Shown here piece after piece: positions 7,242-8,375 of a DNA stretch of 8,375 bases (positions are counted from its first letter, which is position 1; the number at the start of each line of letters is the position of its first letter). The stretch spans positions 1 to 8,375 of the forward strand of contig CAYVMN010000192.1 of NCBI GenBank assembly GCA_964452575.1, written 5' to 3'. A program made the position numbers and the translations under genes. The notes beneath the pieces are model-generated. The model did no database searches. It had not been told where the DNA came from and saw only the letters and a program-made list of their open reading frames with translations. This DNA is from CAYVMN01 sp964452575 (lineage in GTDB: Bacteria; Desulfobacterota; DSM-4660; Desulfatiglandales; Desulfatiglandaceae).

Positions 7242-7447
7242 TCACTTTTTGAGCCTTTCGGACAGCATATCGGAGGTTTCAAACTCCCGTTTCATTTCAT
7301 CCTGGTCATAATCAACCACCGGGACATCGTTTTCGCTGAGATATTCTATAAAATCCCATTGGCTATCCTCTCCTTGGTTAAGCCGGAGGCAGAAAGGGAC
7401 AGATAAAGCTCTTCCGGTAAATCTATGACTGCCTGGACGTTTCCCAT
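7242..7447 (-). pseudogene. UPF0175-family antitoxin broken by internal deletion and frameshift
   Basis: Minus strand. ATG at 7447 (AGGTG 6 nt upstream) gives a 33-codon frame with AVIDLPEELYLSLSASGLTKERIA, the normal N-terminus of UPF0175 (COG2886) antitoxins, ending at TAG 7346-7348. A second frame, ending at TGA 7242-7244, carries the family C-terminus: QWDFIEYLSENDVPVVDYDQ then EMKREFETSDMLSERLKK. The two halves abut near 7360-7368 in different frames. The central part, normally a helix-turn-helix-like segment of some 20-25 residues (LGKAAELAG in relatives), is missing. I infer a deletion of a length not divisible by three. Family members neutralise PIN/DUF3368 toxins; no such toxin lies downstream here. 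Recognition of both termini is from family knowledge and is fairly firm. Confidence 0.72.
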
Positions 7448-7453
7448 AGCCAT

Positions 7454-7458
7454 CACCT
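7454..7458 (-). promoter_or_regulatory. Ribosome binding site of the broken UPF0175 gene
   Basis: AGGTGAT on the minus strand matches the anti-Shine-Dalgarno core and ends with AGGTG 6 nt before ATG 7447. It overlaps another in-frame ATG at 7453, which is too close to it to be used. This fixes the former start. Confidence 0.6.
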
Positions 7459-7829
7459 ACCCTTTTCGTTTGGAATGTCAATCTAATCCAACTTTAGCAT
7501 GTTAAAGGTAAATAATTCAATGAAAACGATCTCTACCTTCATACGGCCACCCATATTAAGCCGTACACATGGTTCCCCATGGTTACAAGGGTCCCATAGC
7601 AGAACCTGGCTGTGGCATAAAAAGACGTCAGCAGAAAGATATCCAGGACGCCCGGACCTCCCATACCCCTCAGCCCAAACGTGCGCGGAGAGCATTCCAT
7701 GCCTTTTAAGTACTCGATCCAGCCAATTGAGGACTGAGGCCATTCAGTCCCCGCCACCGCGCAAAAAACCTTTCAAGATCGGGGAAAGGGCCCACCCTGG
7801 CGAGACTAACCTCATTTCTTTCCTCCTTT
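7459..7829. other. Unrecognised block with small inverted repeats, no gene
   Basis: Open frames cross this block on both strands (for example 7499-8005 plus, 7483-7743 and 7539-7757 minus) but conflict with each other, and none gives a recognisable protein or has a convincing ribosome binding site. Two hairpins sit side by side: TACGGC (7542-7547) with GCCGTA (7560-7565), 12-nt loop, then CATGG (7568-7572) with CCATG (7577-7581), 4-nt loop. ATGG/CCAT and GGGACCC-type pairings continue on the minus strand. The density of short pairings suggests a structured RNA, the flank of a mobile element, or chance. I cannot assign it. Confidence 0.35.
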
Positions 7830-7864
7830 TTCTGATCTCTGATGTCTGTCCTCCGACTTCTGGA
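7830..7864 (+). repeat. Degenerate heptamer array, five units, related to the array at 6896
   Basis: Five contiguous 7-bp units: TTCTGAT (7830), CTCTGAT (7837), GTCTGTC (7844), CTCCGAC (7851) and TTCTGGA (7858-7864). All keep TC or TCTG at the same phase, and the first and last match units of the array at 6896-6923 exactly. Orientation is the same. The possible C-terminal coding fragment begins directly after it. Confidence 0.6.
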
Positions 7865-8005
7865 GCCGTCAGAGAAGTGATCAATCAAATCGCCACCTTT
7901 AGCCTTATGCCTCTTACTAAGGTCGATGGGGAGAAATACCTTGCAGCGCTGGATGGGCAGGTGGTTCAGTTGTGGGAGAAGGAGTGGGGATTAAAGAAGA
8001 CTTGA
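7865..8005 (+). pseudogene. Possible C-terminal fragment of an unrecognised protein
   Basis: The frame ending at TGA 8003-8005 reads EVINQIATFSLMPLTKVDGE then KYLAALDGQVVQLWEKEWGL. The last 35 or so residues look protein-like (amphipathic, sensible codons) whereas the same frame before 7830 does not. It begins right after the heptamer array, so it may be the 3' end of a gene cut at that point. I do not recognise the family; it may be chance. Confidence 0.25.
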
Positions 8006-8092
8006 CCCGGATCCCAGAATGACAGTAATCAGAGTTTGTGCAATTTGTCCCTCAAATTCCACGACAAGAGCATAAAAGCATGGGCGTCCCCC

Positions 8093-8120
8093 TCTCACGG
8101 AGACGCGAAGGGCACAGAGA
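8093..8120. repeat. Dispersed-repeat-like sequence (TCTCACG...GACGC...CACAGAGA type)
   Basis: The 28 bp run from TCTCACGGAGACGCG to GGCACAGAGA. They resemble a phrase often seen between genes in many bacterial genomes (TCTCACGC-AAGACGC-AAGGCGCAGAGA type). This is pattern memory, not a search. Confidence 0.35.
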
Positions 8121-8134
8121 CATTATTTGTTTTG

Positions 8135-8158
8135 CCCGATCGGGAGATGCCGATCGGC
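8135..8158. repeat. Two 10-bp palindromes sharing CCGATCGG; hairpin-forming
   Basis: CCCGATCGGG (8135-8144) and GCCGATCGGC (8149-8158) are each perfect palindromes with the same 8-bp core. The two cores can also pair with each other to form an 8-bp hairpin with a GAGATG loop. This resembles a repetitive extragenic palindrome or a paired protein-binding site. Confidence 0.6.
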
Positions 8159-8375
8159 CAAAAGGGCAATGCCTCCGACAGGATGATTCCAACTTTGAAT
8201 GAGCTATTTTTCGCGCCCACCCCATTTTGGAGCTCCAAGAATTCTCAATTCACCCCCGTAAGGATTTTGTGACTGTCGTTTTCAGGGTCTGTGGTTTCCC
8301 TATGGGGTCAAAGAATATCCTCCGTTCACGCCCTGTGTGGGCATGGTTGAACCCCGTTCAGCGCCAGGGAGAGGT

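Larger units (their letters stand above)
8006..8375. other. Terminal gene-free stretch with palindromes
   Basis: No supportable gene. A plus-strand 78-codon frame (8036-8272) crosses the palindromes and repeat-like sequence and has no family resemblance. Near the end, GTTCA (8324-8328) pairs with TGAAC (8348-8352) around GCCC/GGGC (8330-8333, 8339-8342). CCGTTCA is repeated directly at 8322 and 8354. The right boundary of the region is outside the window. Confidence 0.4.

Noticed and set aside
7542..7565. Group II intron domain V
   Set aside because: The stem has TACGGC first and GCCGTA second, with no tetraloop or catalytic triad at the right place.
7499..8005. 168-codon plus-strand open frame as one gene
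   Set aside because: It runs through the hairpin block and the heptamer array, lacks a ribosome binding site, and overlaps competing minus-strand frames. Only its last part looks coding.
5851..8375. CRISPR array
   Set aside because: The repeats seen are 7-bp tandem units or palindromes, with no regularly spaced direct repeats and spacers.

Overview
The window joins a conserved housekeeping block to a decayed accessory region. Positions 1-5850 are read from the minus strand: tig, clpP, clpX and lon are packed head to tail (gaps of 6 and 10 bp, then an 8-bp overlap), followed by tRNA-Val(UAC) and tRNA-Asp(GUC). This order of trigger factor, ClpP, ClpX and Lon is common in Gram-negative bacteria. 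The protein flavour and the debris upstream (an AbiEi-like fragment, a UPF0175 antitoxin, a PIN/DUF3368 toxin) suggest a Deltaproteobacteria/Desulfobacterota-type genome. That placement is an inference from family resemblance; no marker here proves it.

The four proteins form a proteostasis unit. Trigger factor meets nascent chains at the ribosome. ClpX unfolds tagged substrates and feeds them to the ClpP serine peptidase. Lon is an independent AAA+ serine-lysine protease. All four look intact, with the visible catalytic and nucleotide-binding residues in place. A promoter-like sequence with an exact TTGACA -35 box sits between lon and the tRNAs, so the tRNAs may be transcribed on their own as well as by read-through.

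Positions 5851-8375 contain no gene I consider intact. In order there are: a 5'-truncated AbiEi-like fragment (+), a small antitoxin-like gene with an apparent nonsense codon (+), a PIN-domain toxin cut to about 70 residues (+), a stretch with no gene, a UPF0175-family antitoxin broken by an internal deletion and frameshift (-), an unrecognised block rich in small inverted repeats, a possible C-terminal gene fragment (+), and a terminal non-coding stretch with palindromes and a dispersed-repeat-like sequence. Two arrays of a 7-bp unit (consensus close to TTCTGAN) lie at the truncated end of the PIN fragment and at the apparent left edge of the C-terminal fragment.

I did not find a convincing new biological system. 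The most interesting signals are the cluster of independently broken toxin-antitoxin-type remnants next to the protease operon, and the heptamer arrays at the edges of broken coding sequence.
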